From NCBI RefSeq assembly GCF_002899455.1, contig NZ_PPFB01000001.1:2386501-2450500 (forward strand): a DNA stretch of 64,000 bases, in the 5' to 3' direction. The first letter of the stretch is position 1. Each line of letters opens with the position of its first letter. Position numbers and translations under genes: made by a program. Positions 18,097 through 26,964 of the stretch are shown one piece after another. Below the pieces are notes generated by a model that did no database searches, had not been told where the DNA came from, and worked only from the letters and a program-made list of their open reading frames with translations. This DNA is from Streptomyces sp. DH-12 (lineage in GTDB: Bacteria > Actinomycetota > Actinomycetes > Streptomycetales > Streptomycetaceae).

Positions 18097-18911
18097 GCCC
18101 CGTTCTCCCCGCCCCGCAGCTCCCACCCATGGTCCACGGGCCCGATGCCCCCGCCCAGGGCGAAGCCCGAAGCCAGTGCTCCGGTGACGTAGGTCTTCGC
18201 CGCCGTCACCGCCTCCGGGACCGTACGGCCCTTGGCGAGTTCCGAGGCGATGGCGGAGGCCAGGGTGCAGCCCGTGCCGTGGGTGTGGCGGTTGTCGTAC
18301 CTGGGGGCGCGCAGCCAGTGCTCCTCCGTGCCGTCCGTCAGGAGGTCGACGGCCTCCGGCGATGCGGCGGCGGAGAGGTGGCCGCCCTTGATCACCACCC
18401 AGCGCGGGCCGAACTCCAGCACCGCCGCGGCGGCCCGCCGCATGTCCCGCTCGGAGGCCACCCGCACGCCGGTGAGCTGCGCGACCTCGTCCAGGTTCGG
18501 GGTGGCCACGGTCGCCACCGGCAGCAGCTTCGTGCGGACGGAGTCCAGCGCCGACGCCGCCAGCAGCGCGTCGCCGTGCTTGGAGACGCCCACCGGGTCG
18601 ACGACCGTCGGCGCGTCCGTGCCGGCGAGCAAGCCGGCGACGGTCTCCACGAGTTCGGCCGAGGACAGCATGCCGGTCTTGACCGCCTGCACGCCGATGT
18701 CGTCGACCACGCTGCGGTACTGGGCCCGTACCGCCTCCACCGGCAGTTCCCAGGCGCCCTGCACGCCCAGGGAGTTCTGCGCGGTCACCGCGGTGAGCAC
18801 GCTCATCCCGTGCACGCCGAGCGCCAGCATCGTCTTCAGGTCGGCCTGGACGCCCGCTCCCCCGCCGGAGTCGGAGCCGGCCACCGTGAGCACCCGGGGC
18901 GGCGCGCTCAT
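18075..18911 (-). CDS. thiD: Hydroxymethylpyrimidine/phosphomethylpyrimidine kinase
   Basis: Phosphorylates HMP and HMP-phosphate for thiamine synthesis. The 278-residue protein has the ribokinase-like [15 protein letters not shown] start and the anion-hole motif [12 protein letters not shown] near residue 211. The ATG at 18911 overlaps the thiL stop by four bases, so the pair forms an operon. The last 20 or so residues are Gly/Ala/Arg-rich and encoded by the tandem repeat at 17963-18096, probably dispensable. No TPP riboswitch was seen upstream of the pair. Confidence 0.96.
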   Translation of the reverse strand: MSAPPRVLTVAGSDSGGGAGVQADLKTMLALGVHGMSVLTAVTAQNSLGVQGAWELPVEAVRAQYRSVVDDIGVQAVKTGMLSSAELVETVAGLLAGTDAPTVVDPVGVSKHGDALLAASALDSVRTKLLPVATVATPNLDEVAQLTGVRVASERDMRRAAAAVLEFGPRWVVIKGGHLSAAASPEAVDLLTDGTEEHWLRAPRYDNRHTHGTGCTLASAIASELAKGRTVPEAVTAAKTYVTGALASGFALGGGIGPVDHGWELRGGENGARGAGAG

Positions 18912-19873
18912 GACTCGATGTCCCCGAAGTGGTCCCAGCCGCCCTGGCTGGTCCAGGGCGCCCCGTCCACGGTCACCTGCGGCAGCGCGGACGGGTTGAG
19001 CACCTCGCCGATGACCTTCCAGCGGGCGGGCAGCTTCACGTCCGGCGGGAAGGTCGCCACGATCGCGTGGTCCTCGCCCCCGGTCAGCACCCACTGCATG
19101 GGGTCGACGCCGACGGCCTGGCCGATGTCGTGCATCTGCGAGGGGATGTCGATCGTGCCGGAGCGGATGTCGATGCGGACCTTGCTGGCCTCGGCGATGT
19201 GCCCGAGGTCGGCGATCAGGCCGTCGCTGACGTCGCACATGGCGGTCGCGCCGAGACCGGCGGCGGCCGGGCCCGCGTGGTACGGCGGCTCGGGGCGCCG
19301 GTGCGCCTCGACGAAGGCGCGCGGGGAGCGGAAACCGCGGGAGAGCACCGCGTGCCCGGCCGCGGACCAGCCGAGCCAGCCGGTCACCGCGACGATGTCG
19401 CCGGGCTGCGCCCCGCCCCGGGTGACGGGCTCCTGGTTGCGCAGGTCGCCGAGCGCGGTGATGGACACCGTGATGGTGTCGCCGCGGACGACGTCCCCGC
19501 CGACGACCGCCGCGCCGGCCACCTGGCACTCGTCGCGCAGCCCGTCCATGAGCTCGCTGGGCCAGGTCACCGGCAGTTCGGCGGGCACGACCAGGCCGAG
19601 CAGCAGCGCGGTCGGCACGGCGCCCATGGCGGCGATGTCGGCGAGGTTCTGGGCGGCGGCCTTGCGGCCGACGTCGTAGGCCGTGGACCAGTCGCGGCGG
19701 AAGTGGCGGCCCTCCACCAGGACATCGGTGCTGGCCACGACCCGCCGGTCGGGCGCGGAGACCACGGCGGCGTCGTCGCCGGGGCCGACCCGGACCGCCG
19801 GGGTGGTGGTGAGACGGGAGGTGAGCTCCCTGATGAGCCCGAACTCCCCGAGCTCACCAACAGTGCCCTTCAT
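18908..19873 (-). CDS. thiL: Thiamine-monophosphate kinase
   Basis: Makes thiamine diphosphate from thiamine monophosphate and ATP. The 321-residue protein has the ThiL marks GPGDDAAVV near residue 31, [11 protein letters not shown], and [15 protein letters not shown]. The ATG at 19873 is preceded by AAAGGG. Its 3' end overlaps thiD (ATGA). The upstream 206 bases, shared with the divergent Lrp-domain gene, should contain both promoters; no convincing hexamer pair was found. Confidence 0.96.
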   Translation of the reverse strand: MKGTVGELGEFGLIRELTSRLTTTPAVRVGPGDDAAVVSAPDRRVVASTDVLVEGRHFRRDWSTAYDVGRKAAAQNLADIAAMGAVPTALLLGLVVPAELPVTWPSELMDGLRDECQVAGAAVVGGDVVRGDTITVSITALGDLRNQEPVTRGGAQPGDIVAVTGWLGWSAAGHAVLSRGFRSPRAFVEAHRRPEPPYHAGPAAAGLGATAMCDVSDGLIADLGHIAEASKVRIDIRSGTIDIPSQMHDIGQAVGVDPMQWVLTGGEDHAIVATFPPDVKLPARWKVIGEVLNPSALPQVTVDGAPWTSQGGWDHFGDIES

Positions 19874-20079
19874 TTCCCTTTCGCCCCTTCTATCCCTGTC
19901 CGTGCCCGGTCGCGGGTCGTCCGAGTCCTCGCTACGGTCGAACTGACCGTCCATGTCCGCCGTGCCTGTACCCCGGCGCGCACGGCCCGGTTCCCGCAGG
20001 TCTCCCCGCGACGAGCGGCGACGCGGTACCGTGGCGTTCCTTTTCCCCACATGATCCTCGTGGCCGCCCTGGAGGTTCC

Positions 20080-20313
20080 GTGGTACAGGCGTACATCCTG
20101 ATTCAGACGGAGGTCGGCAAGGCGTCGACCGTCGCCGATCTGATCGGCAAGATCCCTGGAGTCGTCCAGGCCGAGGACGTGACGGGTCCGTACGACGTCA
20201 TCGTGCGCGCCCAGGCCGACACCGTCGACGACCTGGGACGCATGGTGGTCGCCAAGGTCCAGCAGGTGGACGGCATCACCCGCACCCTGACCTGTCCGGT
20301 GGTGCATCTGTAG
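20080..20313 (+). CDS. Stand-alone Lrp/AsnC ligand-binding (RAM) domain protein
   Basis: A 77-residue protein that is only the C-terminal effector domain of Lrp/AsnC regulators, without the helix-turn-helix. The GTG at 20080 follows GGAGG. The sequence (VQAYILIQTEVGKASTVAD... PYDVIVRAQADTVDDL) has the beta-alpha-beta-beta-alpha-beta RAM pattern. Such proteins form pentamer-of-dimers rings and bind amino acids. It may modulate a full-length Lrp protein elsewhere, but this is unproven. It is divergent from thiL and followed by a lipoprotein gene 20 bases on. Confidence 0.88.
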   Translation: MVQAYILIQTEVGKASTVADLIGKIPGVVQAEDVTGPYDVIVRAQADTVDDLGRMVVAKVQQVDGITRTLTCPVVHL

Positions 20314-20333
20314 CCCCCGTCTACCCTGTGCCG

Positions 20334-20834
20334 GTGAACTCCTTCCGCCACCGGCACGCCGTTTGCTCCGCTCTCGCGGTGCTGATCACCGTCGCGGGCT
20401 GCTCCTCGGCAGACGACAACGTGTCCGCGGCGGTTCCCAGCCCGGACGCGAAGGTCACCGGGCTGTGTCAGGACCTGGACCAGGTCCTGCCGGCGACGGT
20501 GGACGGTGAGAGCCGCGACGACCCCGAACCCGCGTCCGAACTGACCGCGGGCTGGGGCGGCGTGGCGATCATACTGCGGTGCGGTGTGGAGCGGCCGCCG
20601 AAGATGACCGATCCCAAGGTGGCCAACGGCCAGGACGCCGACGCGGTACCCGGGGGTGTGAACGGCGTCGACTGGCTGATGGAGAGGCAGGAGGACGGCG
20701 TCCAGCGCTTCACCACCGCCAACCGCGAGGCGTACGTCGAGGTCAGGGTGGTCGACGGGCGGGACAGCACGGGCGTGCTGATCGATCTGGCCCCGGCCGT
20801 GAAGAAGGCGATCCCCGAGGGGATCGCCTCCTGA
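20334..20834 (+). CDS. DUF3515 lipoprotein
   Basis: A 166-residue secreted lipoprotein of unknown role. A basic start, a hydrophobic core (ALAVLITVAGC) and the lipobox VAGC give a type II signal peptide; Cys at about residue 23 would be lipidated. The mature part has the DUF3515 pattern with a conserved cysteine pair (LCQDLDQVLP and LRCGVE) that could form a disulphide. The GTG at 20334 is chosen because TACCCT, a -10-like hexamer, ends six bases before it; GTG at 20328 is possible. Adjacency to ddl is conserved in streptomycetes as I recall. Confidence 0.82.
   Translation: MNSFRHRHAVCSALAVLITVAGCSSADDNVSAAVPSPDAKVTGLCQDLDQVLPATVDGESRDDPEPASELTAGWGGVAIILRCGVERPPKMTDPKVANGQDADAVPGGVNGVDWLMERQEDGVQRFTTANREAYVEVRVVDGRDSTGVLIDLAPAVKKAIPEGIAS
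20807..20828. terminator. Hairpin at the end of the DUF3515 gene
   Basis: GGCGATCCCC-GA-GGGGATCGCC is a perfect 10-bp stem lying inside the last codons of the DUF3515 gene, just before the convergent ddl gene. It could end both transcripts. There is no U tract. Confidence 0.45.
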
Positions 20835-20886
20835 CCCGCGTGCGGAACCGGGCTGAGCCGACCCGTGTGCGGAACCGGGCTCAGCG
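20833..20886. repeat. 27-bp direct repeat at a convergent gene junction
   Basis: Two near-identical 27-base copies (20833-20859 and 20860-20886) carry the shared core GTGCGGAACCGGGCT. The first starts at the DUF3515 stop codon and the second contains the ddl stop codon. Confidence 0.6.
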
Positions 20887-22038
20887 CAGCCCGGTGGACC
20901 GGCGCAGCGCCGCCTGGATCAGCAGGTCGACGAGTTCCCGGTAGCTCACGCCGGTCGCCTGCCACATCTGCGGGTACATCGAGATGGGCGTGAAGCCGGG
21001 CATGGTGTTGATCTCGTTGATCACGAACTCGCCGTCCTCGGTGAGGAAGAAGTCCGCGCGGACCAGCCCCTCGCAGGAGGCCGCGTCGAACGCCTCGACC
21101 GCGAGCCGGCGCACCTCGGCCGTCTCCTCGTCGGTCAGCGGCGCGGGCACGATGCCGGGCGTGGAGTCGATGTACTTCGCCTCGAAGTCGTAGTACGCGT
21201 GCGCGTCCGGCGGCGGGATCTCGGCGGGCAGCGAGGCGCGCGGCCCGTCCGTGAACTCCAGCACGCCGCACTCGATCTCACGGCCGCGCAGCGCCGCCTC
21301 GACGAGGATCTTCGGGTCGTGGCGCCGGGCCTCGGCAATGGCCTCGTCCAGGCCGGAGAGGTCGTCGACCTTGGTGATGCCGATGGACGAGCCGGCGCGG
21401 GCGGGCTTCACGAACAGCGGCCAGCCGTGGTCGCCGGCGAAGTCCACGATCCGCCTGCGGGCCGCCGCCTCGTCCTGCGCCCACTCGCGCGGCCGGATCA
21501 CCAGGTACGGGCCGACCGTGAGCCCGAAGGAGGTGAACACCCGCTTCATGTACTCCTTGTCCTGGCCGACGGCCGAGGACAGCACACCGGAGCCCACGTA
21601 GGGGATGCCGGAAAGTTCGAGCAGGCCCTGGAGCGTGCCGTCCTCCCCGTAGGGGCCGTGCAGCACCGGGAAGACCACGTCGACCTCACCGAGCGCCTTG
21701 GGCACCGATCCCGGCTCGCTGTACACGACTTCGCGGTCGGCGGGGTCGACGGGGAGCACCACCGCGCCCTCCGTGGACTCGGCCAGCTGGTCGACGCTGG
21801 GCGTGCGGCGCTCGGCGATCGCCATGCGTTCCGGTTCGTCGGCGGTGAGCGCCCACCGGCCGTCCTGGGTGATGCCGATCGGCAGGACGTCGTACCTGGT
21901 CCGGTCGATGGCCTTGAGGACGGCGCCGGCGGTGACCACGGAGATCCCGTGCTCGGAGCTGCGCCCGCCGAACACGACGGCCACACGCGGCTTGCGCGAC
22001 GGCGAGTCGGGGCTCTGGGGGAGGTTCTCGGTGCTCAT
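20881..22038 (-). CDS. ddl: D-alanine--D-alanine ligase
   Basis: Joins two D-alanines for peptidoglycan. The 385-residue ATP-grasp protein has the N-terminal VAVVFGGRSSEHGISVVTA motif, the omega-loop and serine region (PYVGSGVLSSAVGQDKEYMK) and the metal-binding NEINTMPGFTPISMYP motif at the C-terminus. In the S-A-x-x-x-D-K-x-x-x-K pattern, a Tyr precedes the last M-K as in the D-Ala-D-Ala rather than the D-Ala-D-Lac type. The ATG is at 22038. It is followed upstream by gpsA-plsC on the same strand (82-base gap). Confidence 0.95.
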   Translation of the reverse strand: MSTENLPQSPDSPSRKPRVAVVFGGRSSEHGISVVTAGAVLKAIDRTRYDVLPIGITQDGRWALTADEPERMAIAERRTPSVDQLAESTEGAVVLPVDPADREVVYSEPGSVPKALGEVDVVFPVLHGPYGEDGTLQGLLELSGIPYVGSGVLSSAVGQDKEYMKRVFTSFGLTVGPYLVIRPREWAQDEAAARRRIVDFAGDHGWPLFVKPARAGSSIGITKVDDLSGLDEAIAEARRHDPKILVEAALRGREIECGVLEFTDGPRASLPAEIPPPDAHAYYDFEAKYIDSTPGIVPAPLTDEETAEVRRLAVEAFDAASCEGLVRADFFLTEDGEFVINEINTMPGFTPISMYPQMWQATGVSYRELVDLLIQAALRRSTGLR

Positions 22039-22120
22039 ATCGCGACGAGCGTACCCGTTGCCGGAGCCGGGACACAGCGCCCGCAACGCCGTGCGTGGGC
22101 CGAACGGAGGGGGCCGTCGC

Positions 22121-23131
22121 TCAGCGTCGTTCGGGCTTCGCGCTGCGCGACATCAGGTCCTTGAGAGCCACCTGCGGGGGCTTGCCCTCGTGCACGATCT
22201 CCACGACCGTCTCGGTGAGCGGCATGTCGACGCCGTGCCGGCGGGCCAGGTCCAGCACCGACTCGCAGGACTTGACGCCCTCGGCGGTCTGCTTGGTGAC
22301 CGCGATGGTCTCCTGCAGGGTCAGCCCCTTGCCGAGGTTGGTGCCGAAGGTGTGGTTGCGGGACAGCGGCGAGGAGCAGGTGGCCACCAGGTCGCCCAGG
22401 CCCGCGAGTCCGGAGAAGGTCAGCGGGTCCGCGCCGAGCGCGACGCCGAGCCGGGTGGTCTCGGCGAGGCCGCGGGTGATGAGCGAGCCCTTGGTGTTGT
22501 CGCCGAGGCCCATGCCGTCCGCGATGCCGACGGCCAGGCCGATGACGTTCTTCACCGCGCCGCCCAGCTCGCAGCCGATGACGTCGGTGTTGGTGTACGG
22601 CCGGAAGTACGGGGTGTGGCAGGCGGTCTGGAGCCGCCGGGCGACCTCTTCGTCGGTGCAGGCGACCACGGCGGCGGCCGGCATCCGGGCGGCGATCTCC
22701 CGGGCCAGGTTGGGGCCGGTCACCACGGCGATCCGCTCGCGGCCGACCTTGGCGACGTCGTCGATGACCTCGCTCATCCGCATCGCGGAGCCGAGTTCGA
22801 CGCCCTTCATCAGGGAGACCAGCACCGTGCGGGGCGCGAGCAGGTCGGTCCACTGGGCGAGGTTGCCGCGGAGCGTCTGCGAGGGCACCGCGAGGACGGT
22901 GAAGTCCGCGCCGCGCGCGGCCTCGGCGGCGTCCGAGGTGGCCCGCACGTTCTCGGGGAGTTCCACCCCGGGCAGGTAGTCGGGGTTGGTGCGGGTGGAG
23001 TTGACCGCCTCGGCGAGTTCGGGGCGCCGTCCCCACAGCACGACGTCGCAGCCCGCGTCGGCGAGGACCATGCCGAAGGCCGTCCCCCACGATCCGGTGC
23101 CGAAGACGGCCGCCTTGACCGGCTTGCTCAC
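22121..23131 (-). CDS. gpsA: Glycerol-3-phosphate dehydrogenase [NAD(P)+]
   Basis: Reduces dihydroxyacetone phosphate to sn-glycerol 3-phosphate for phospholipids. The 336-residue protein has the Rossmann motif FGTGSWGTAFG at about residues 10-20, the conserved TGPNLAREIA motif and the catalytic lysine in ELGGAVKNVIGLAVG. The GTG at 23131 overlaps the plsC stop by four bases. The two genes make the acceptor and perform an acylation of phosphatidate synthesis, so the operon is coherent. Confidence 0.97.
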   Translation of the reverse strand: MSKPVKAAVFGTGSWGTAFGMVLADAGCDVVLWGRRPELAEAVNSTRTNPDYLPGVELPENVRATSDAAEAARGADFTVLAVPSQTLRGNLAQWTDLLAPRTVLVSLMKGVELGSAMRMSEVIDDVAKVGRERIAVVTGPNLAREIAARMPAAAVVACTDEEVARRLQTACHTPYFRPYTNTDVIGCELGGAVKNVIGLAVGIADGMGLGDNTKGSLITRGLAETTRLGVALGADPLTFSGLAGLGDLVATCSSPLSRNHTFGTNLGKGLTLQETIAVTKQTAEGVKSCESVLDLARRHGVDMPLTETVVEIVHEGKPPQVALKDLMSRSAKPERR

Positions 23132-23952
23132 GTGCCCAGCCCCTCTTCGCGTACTTCCCGCACGGCGGTCCGCTCGCCCCGTGCGCCGTCCTGCCGGGCG
23201 TCCCGGTCCCGCCGCCGCTGCGCGTGCGTCCTGCGGCGCTGTTCCATCCGCTCCTCGCGCGGGTCGTAGGGCGTCTCGGGGGCCTTCTCGCCGCGCAACA
23301 CCTCGAGCTGGCGGGTGACGGCCGCCATGATCGTCTCGGTCGCCTCCTTGAGCAGCTCCGGGGTCATCTCCCGGTCGTAGAAGCGCGAGAGGTCGACCGG
23401 GGGGCCGGCCAGCACCCTGCTGGTCTTGCGCGGGAACAGCCGCGGCTTCCTGGCGTACGGCGGCAGCAGTTCGTTGGCGCCCCACTGGGCGACCGGGATC
23501 ACCGGGCACTTGGTCTGCAGGGCGACGCGCGCGGCGCCGGTCTTGCCGGTCATCGGCCAGCCGTCCGGGTCCCGGGTGAGGGTGCCCTCGGGATAGAAGG
23601 CGACGCACTCGCCGCGCTCGACGGCGTCGATCGCGGCGCGGAAGGCGCTCAGCGCGTCCGTGCTCTCGCGGTACACGGGGATCTGCCCGGTGCCGCGCAT
23701 CGCGGCGCCGACGAATCCCTTGCTGAAAAGCCCGCTCTTCGCGAGGAATCGCGGAACACGGCCGGTGTTGTACTGGAAGTGCGCGTAGGCCAGAGGATCG
23801 ATGTGCGAATTGTGGTTCACCGCGGTGATGAATCCGCCCTCGGCCGGAATGTTCTCCATTCCGCGCCAGTCCCGCTTGAGCAGTACCACCAGCGGCGGTT
23901 TGCAGAGCACCGCGGCGAAGCGGTACCAGAAGCCGATTCTGCGGCGCGGCAC
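23128..23952 (-). CDS. plsC: 1-acyl-glycerol-3-phosphate acyltransferase (PlsC family)
   Basis: Adds an acyl chain to lysophosphatidic acid at the membrane. In the 274-residue protein the catalytic motif I is NHNSHIDP (HX4D), motif III is FYPEGTLTRD, and PVIPVAQWG corresponds to motif IV. The N-terminal segment (about 10-30) is hydrophobic. The last 45 residues are very basic and Arg-rich, an unusual extension. The GTG start at 23952 and the GTGA overlap with gpsA support the model. Confidence 0.93.
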   Translation of the reverse strand: MPRRRIGFWYRFAAVLCKPPLVVLLKRDWRGMENIPAEGGFITAVNHNSHIDPLAYAHFQYNTGRVPRFLAKSGLFSKGFVGAAMRGTGQIPVYRESTDALSAFRAAIDAVERGECVAFYPEGTLTRDPDGWPMTGKTGAARVALQTKCPVIPVAQWGANELLPPYARKPRLFPRKTSRVLAGPPVDLSRFYDREMTPELLKEATETIMAAVTRQLEVLRGEKAPETPYDPREERMEQRRRTHAQRRRDRDARQDGARGERTAVREVREEGLGT

Positions 23953-24126
23953 AAGTACACCTTCCTCTTACGGACGACAGGCCCAGGTCCCGGCCCCCTC
24001 AGGCCGGGCGGGCCGCACAAGTGTCGCCCCGGGCCGCCGGTCTGTCGAGAACACCGTACGCCCGCTCCCCCGGCCGTCGGCCGCCCCGGGTGACAATGAC
24101 CGTGACAAGAGAGGGACGCAACACTC

Positions 24127-24765
24127 GTGCAGTGGACCTTGGTGGTACCCCTGAAGCCCCTGCCGCAGGCCAAGAGCAGGCTCGCGGACACCGCGGACGA
24201 CGGTCTGCGGCCGGGTCTGGCGCTCGCGTTCGCCCAGGACACGGTGGCGGCCGCGCTCGACTGCCCGGCGGTGCGGGATGTGGTGGTCGTCACCGACGAC
24301 ACGCTGGCCGCCCGGGAGCTGGCCGCGCTGGGCGCCGGGACCGTGCCCGACCTGCCGCGGGCCGGGCTCAACGCCGCGCTCACCCACGCCGCGGCGGTGG
24401 TGGGCGCCGCCCGCCGCGCGGCCTCGGTGGCGGCCCTGAACGCGGATCTGCCGGCGCTGCGCCCGGCGGAACTGGCCCGGGTCCTGGACGCGGCGGCGGA
24501 ATTCCCCCGGTCCTTTCTCGCGGATTCCGCGGGGCTCGGCACGACGCTGCTCGCCGCGAGCCGGGGCCGGGAACTGCGTCCGCACTTCGGCGCCGGTTCC
24601 CGCGCCCTGCACCGGGCGTCCGGCGCGGTGGAGCTGACGCTCGACGCGGTGGACTCCGTACGGCAGGACGTGGACACGGGCGGCGATCTGCGGGCGGCGC
24701 TGGCGCTGGGCGTCGGTCCCCGCACGGCCGCGGCCGCCGCGCGGCTGCCCGCCGGGCGGCAGTAG
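24127..24765 (+). CDS. cofC: Phospho(enol)pyruvate/2-phospholactate guanylyltransferase (F420 biosynthesis)
   Basis: Activates phosphoenolpyruvate or 2-phospho-L-lactate with GTP for the side chain of cofactor F420 (CofC/FbiD). The 212-residue protein has the nucleotidyltransferase-like start VVPLKPLPQAKSRLA, the DVVVVTDD strand, and LNADLPALRP with the metal-binding Asp. The GTG is at 24127. The other F420 genes are not in the window. It is divergent from plsC and followed 10 bases on by a small gene. Confidence 0.93.
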   Translation: MQWTLVVPLKPLPQAKSRLADTADDGLRPGLALAFAQDTVAAALDCPAVRDVVVVTDDTLAARELAALGAGTVPDLPRAGLNAALTHAAAVVGAARRAASVAALNADLPALRPAELARVLDAAAEFPRSFLADSAGLGTTLLAASRGRELRPHFGAGSRALHRASGAVELTLDAVDSVRQDVDTGGDLRAALALGVGPRTAAAAARLPAGRQ

Positions 24766-24775
24766 GCTGCCGCAC

Positions 24776-24979
24776 ATGCAGGCCACCGCGTACACCTACG
24801 ACCCCGACAGCCGCAGCGGTCAGGTGCTGCTGGACGACGGCACCCCGGTCCCCTTCGACGCCGCGGCGTTCGACGCGGGCGGCCTGCGGCTGCTGCGTCC
24901 CGGGCAGCGGGTGCGGCTGGAGACGGAGGGCGAGGGCGCGTCCCTGCGGATCACGCTGGTGACGCTGCAGACCTTCTGA
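24776..24979 (+). CDS. Small conserved protein with OB/cold-shock-like pattern
   Basis: A 67-residue protein. The ATG at 24776 lies 10 bases after cofC, so the pair is cotranscribed. The sequence (QATAYTYDPDSRSGQVLLDDGTPVPF... GGLRLLRPGQRVRLETEG) alternates short strands with Gly-rich turns much as in cold-shock OB folds, including an aromatic pair near the start. It lacks a clear RNP1 motif. No function is assigned. I recall homologues next to cofC in other streptomycetes. Confidence 0.75.
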   Translation: MQATAYTYDPDSRSGQVLLDDGTPVPFDAAAFDAGGLRLLRPGQRVRLETEGEGASLRITLVTLQTF

Positions 24980-25010
24980 CCGCGTCCGTGAGCGGCCTCG
25001 GACACACCGC

Positions 25011-25038
25011 GGGCCGGACTCCCGGGGGAGTCCGGCCC
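25011..25038. terminator. Bidirectional hairpin between the cofC operon and hupS
   Basis: A perfect 13-bp inverted repeat GGGCCGGACTCCC with a GG centre lies between two convergent genes. No U tract. It probably ends both. Confidence 0.65.
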
Positions 25039-25081
25039 GACGCGTGAGTACCGCTTGCCCGAAGGGGGGACCAGGCGTCCG

Positions 25082-25720
25082 CTACTTCTTGCGGGTGGTG
25101 GTCTTCTTGGCGGTGGTCTTGCGCGCGGTCGACTTCTTGGCGGGGGCCTTCTTGGCCGTCGCCTTCTTCGCCGGGGCCTTCTTCGCCGTGGTCTTCTTCG
25201 CGGCGGTGCTCTTGGCCGCGGCCGTCGACGTGGCGGGGGCCTTCTTCGCCGTGGTCTTGGTCGCCGTCGTCTTGGCGGGAGCCTTCTTGGCGGCGGTGGT
25301 CTTCTTCGCGGCGGTCTTCTTGGCGGTGGCCTTCTTGGCGGTGGTCTTCTTCGCCGCGGCCTTCTTCACCGTCGCCGAAGCGCCGCCGCTGAGGCTGCCC
25401 TTGGGAGCCTTCTTCACAGCGACCTCACCGCCGCGCGGCAGCTTCTTCGAGCCGCTGACCAGGTCCTTGAAGCCCTGACCTGCGCGGAAGCGCGGGACGG
25501 AGGTCTTCTTGACCCGAACCCGCTCACCCGTCTGAGGGTTGCGGGCGTAGCGGGCCGGGCGGTCGACCTTCTCGAACGAACCGAAGCCGGTGACCGAGAC
25601 CCGCTCCCCCGCGACGACCGCGCGGACGATGGCGTCCAGTACGTGGTCGACGGCGTCGGCGGCCTGCTGGCGGCCGCCCACCTTGTCGGCAATCGCTTCT
25701 ACGAGCTGCGCCTTGTTCAC
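25082..25720 (-). CDS. hupS: Nucleoid-associated HU protein with histone H1-like tail
   Basis: A 212-residue DNA-compacting protein. Residues 1-93 are a full HU domain ([15 protein letters not shown]..., with the DNA-binding arm [21 protein letters not shown]). Residues about 100-212 are Lys/Ala/Thr repeats of the AAKKTTAKK type, as in eukaryotic H1 and mycobacterial HupB. HupS of streptomycetes acts mainly in spores. The GTG at 25720 follows GAAGGGGAAG. A promoter with TTGATT-17-TAACGT is visible upstream. Confidence 0.95.
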   Translation of the reverse strand: MNKAQLVEAIADKVGGRQQAADAVDHVLDAIVRAVVAGERVSVTGFGSFEKVDRPARYARNPQTGERVRVKKTSVPRFRAGQGFKDLVSGSKKLPRGGEVAVKKAPKGSLSGGASATVKKAAAKKTTAKKATAKKTAAKKTTAAKKAPAKTTATKTTAKKAPATSTAAAKSTAAKKTTAKKAPAKKATAKKAPAKKSTARKTTAKKTTTRKK

Positions 25721-25770
25721 GTCTTCCCCTTCGGAGACATCGCCAGAACGAATGTGTTCAAGCTTTTCGC

Positions 25771-25799
25771 ACGTTAGGCAGATATATACCGCAAATCAA
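25771..25799 (-). promoter_or_regulatory. hupS promoter
   Basis: On the minus strand TTGATT (25794-25799) is followed after 17 bases by TAACGT (25771-25776), near-consensus for the principal sigma factor. An AT-rich spacer (GGTATATATC) is unusual for this genome. The start codon lies about 45 bases downstream. Confidence 0.6.
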
Positions 25800-25855
25800 A
25801 CACGAAACGGGCTAATCACCCTTGTGCCGCAACGGACTCGGTTGTCTCGACTGGC

Positions 25856-26086
25856 TCAGCGTTCCTCTTCGGGGATTCGCCCCGCGTCGAGGTCCGCGAT
25901 GAACCGCTCCAGACGCCTTGCCGCACCGGCGAGATCGTGCTTGGCCGCGGCCGTAATGACCAGCAGCTTCCGGGTCAGCGCCATCCGTACGCCCTCCGGG
26001 ACTTGCAGTGCGCGCACCCTCGAGTGCGCTTCCTTGAGCCGGACCGCGACCGCCGTATAGAGCTGGAGTTGGCCGTCGTGTTCCAT
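25856..26086 (-). CDS. Small conserved helical protein, function unknown
   Basis: A 76-residue mainly helical, basic protein (start MEHDGQLQLYTAVAVRLKEAH at the ATG at 26086). The ATG follows CACAAT by six bases and has no Shine-Dalgarno, so it is probably leaderless. Codon use is normal. It lies between hupS and leuD on the same strand. I recall a similar protein at this place in S. coelicolor but no function. Confidence 0.72.
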   Translation of the reverse strand: MEHDGQLQLYTAVAVRLKEAHSRVRALQVPEGVRMALTRKLLVITAAAKHDLAGAARRLERFIADLDAGRIPEEER

Positions 26087-26268
26087 GCACAGATTGTGCC
26101 ATCTGGGGCGAGTTGTCGCCTGCGCAGGGGGCAACTGCCGCGCCGGACGGCCGTCCGCACACACCCGGAGCTCACGGGCACGTGACACGTGTACCCCGGC
26201 AACCACCTTCTTAACGTGGCAAGTTGGCGGCTCTCAAGAGGGCACGCGGAGCCGAACGGGTACGAAGA

Positions 26269-26307
26269 CGCCCGTACCCCCGATCGGACCGATCGGGGGT
26301 ACGGGCG
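26269..26307 (-). terminator. Strong hairpin terminator after leuCD
   Basis: A 17-bp perfect stem CGCCCGTACCCCCGATC with a GGACC loop, 58 bases past the leuD stop. It is one of the longest perfect stems in the window. Confidence 0.8.
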
Positions 26308-26364
26308 GGGTGTCGCGGTGGCCGAAAGTCGACCTCTGCCGAGGACTTCGACCGCGCGAGGGGG

Positions 26365-26958
26365 TCAGGCCGTGAGCGTCCGCGGCTTGAACGACGGGCG
26401 CTTCGCCTCGTACGCGGCGATGTCCGCCTCGTTCCGCAGCGTGATGGAGATGTCGTCGAGGCCGTTCAGCAACCGCCAGCGGGAGTTCTCGTCCAGCTCG
26501 AAGGAGGCGGTGACGCCCTCGGCGCGCACCTCGCGGGCCTCGAGGTCGACGGTGATCTCGGCGGTGGGGTCGGCCTCGGTGAGCTCCCACAGCCGGTCGA
26601 CGGTCTTCTGGTCGAGGACGACCGTCAGCAGGCCGTTCTTCAGCGAGTTGCCGCGGAAGATGTCGGCGAAGCGGGCGGAGATCACGGCCTTGAAGCCGTA
26701 GTTCTGCAGCGCCCAGACGGCGTGCTCGCGGGAGGAGCCGGTGCCGAAGTCGGGGCCGGCCACCAGAACCGTCGCGCCCTGCCGCTCGGGGCGGTTGAGC
26801 ACGAACTCGGGGTCCTTGCGCCAGGCCTCGAACAGCCCGTCCTCGAACCCGTCCCGCGTGACCTTCTTGAGCCAGTGGGCGGGGATGATCTGGTCGGTGT
26901 CGACGTTGCTGCGGCGCAGCGGGACGGCCCGGCCGGTGTGGGTGGTGAATGCTTCCAT
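26365..26958 (-). CDS. leuD: 3-isopropylmalate dehydratase small subunit
   Basis: With LeuC it isomerises 2- to 3-isopropylmalate in leucine synthesis. The 197-residue swivel domain has [14 protein letters not shown] and the substrate loop [14 protein letters not shown]. The ATG at 26958 lies six bases after leuC. Confidence 0.98.
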   Translation of the reverse strand: MEAFTTHTGRAVPLRRSNVDTDQIIPAHWLKKVTRDGFEDGLFEAWRKDPEFVLNRPERQGATVLVAGPDFGTGSSREHAVWALQNYGFKAVISARFADIFRGNSLKNGLLTVVLDQKTVDRLWELTEADPTAEITVDLEAREVRAEGVTASFELDENSRWRLLNGLDDISITLRNEADIAAYEAKRPSFKPRTLTA

Positions 26959-26964
26959 GACTGA

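Noticed and set aside
18908-19873. TPP riboswitch for the thiL-thiD pair
   Set aside because: The upstream gap lacks the conserved CTGAGA and ACCTGA boxes of TPP riboswitches.
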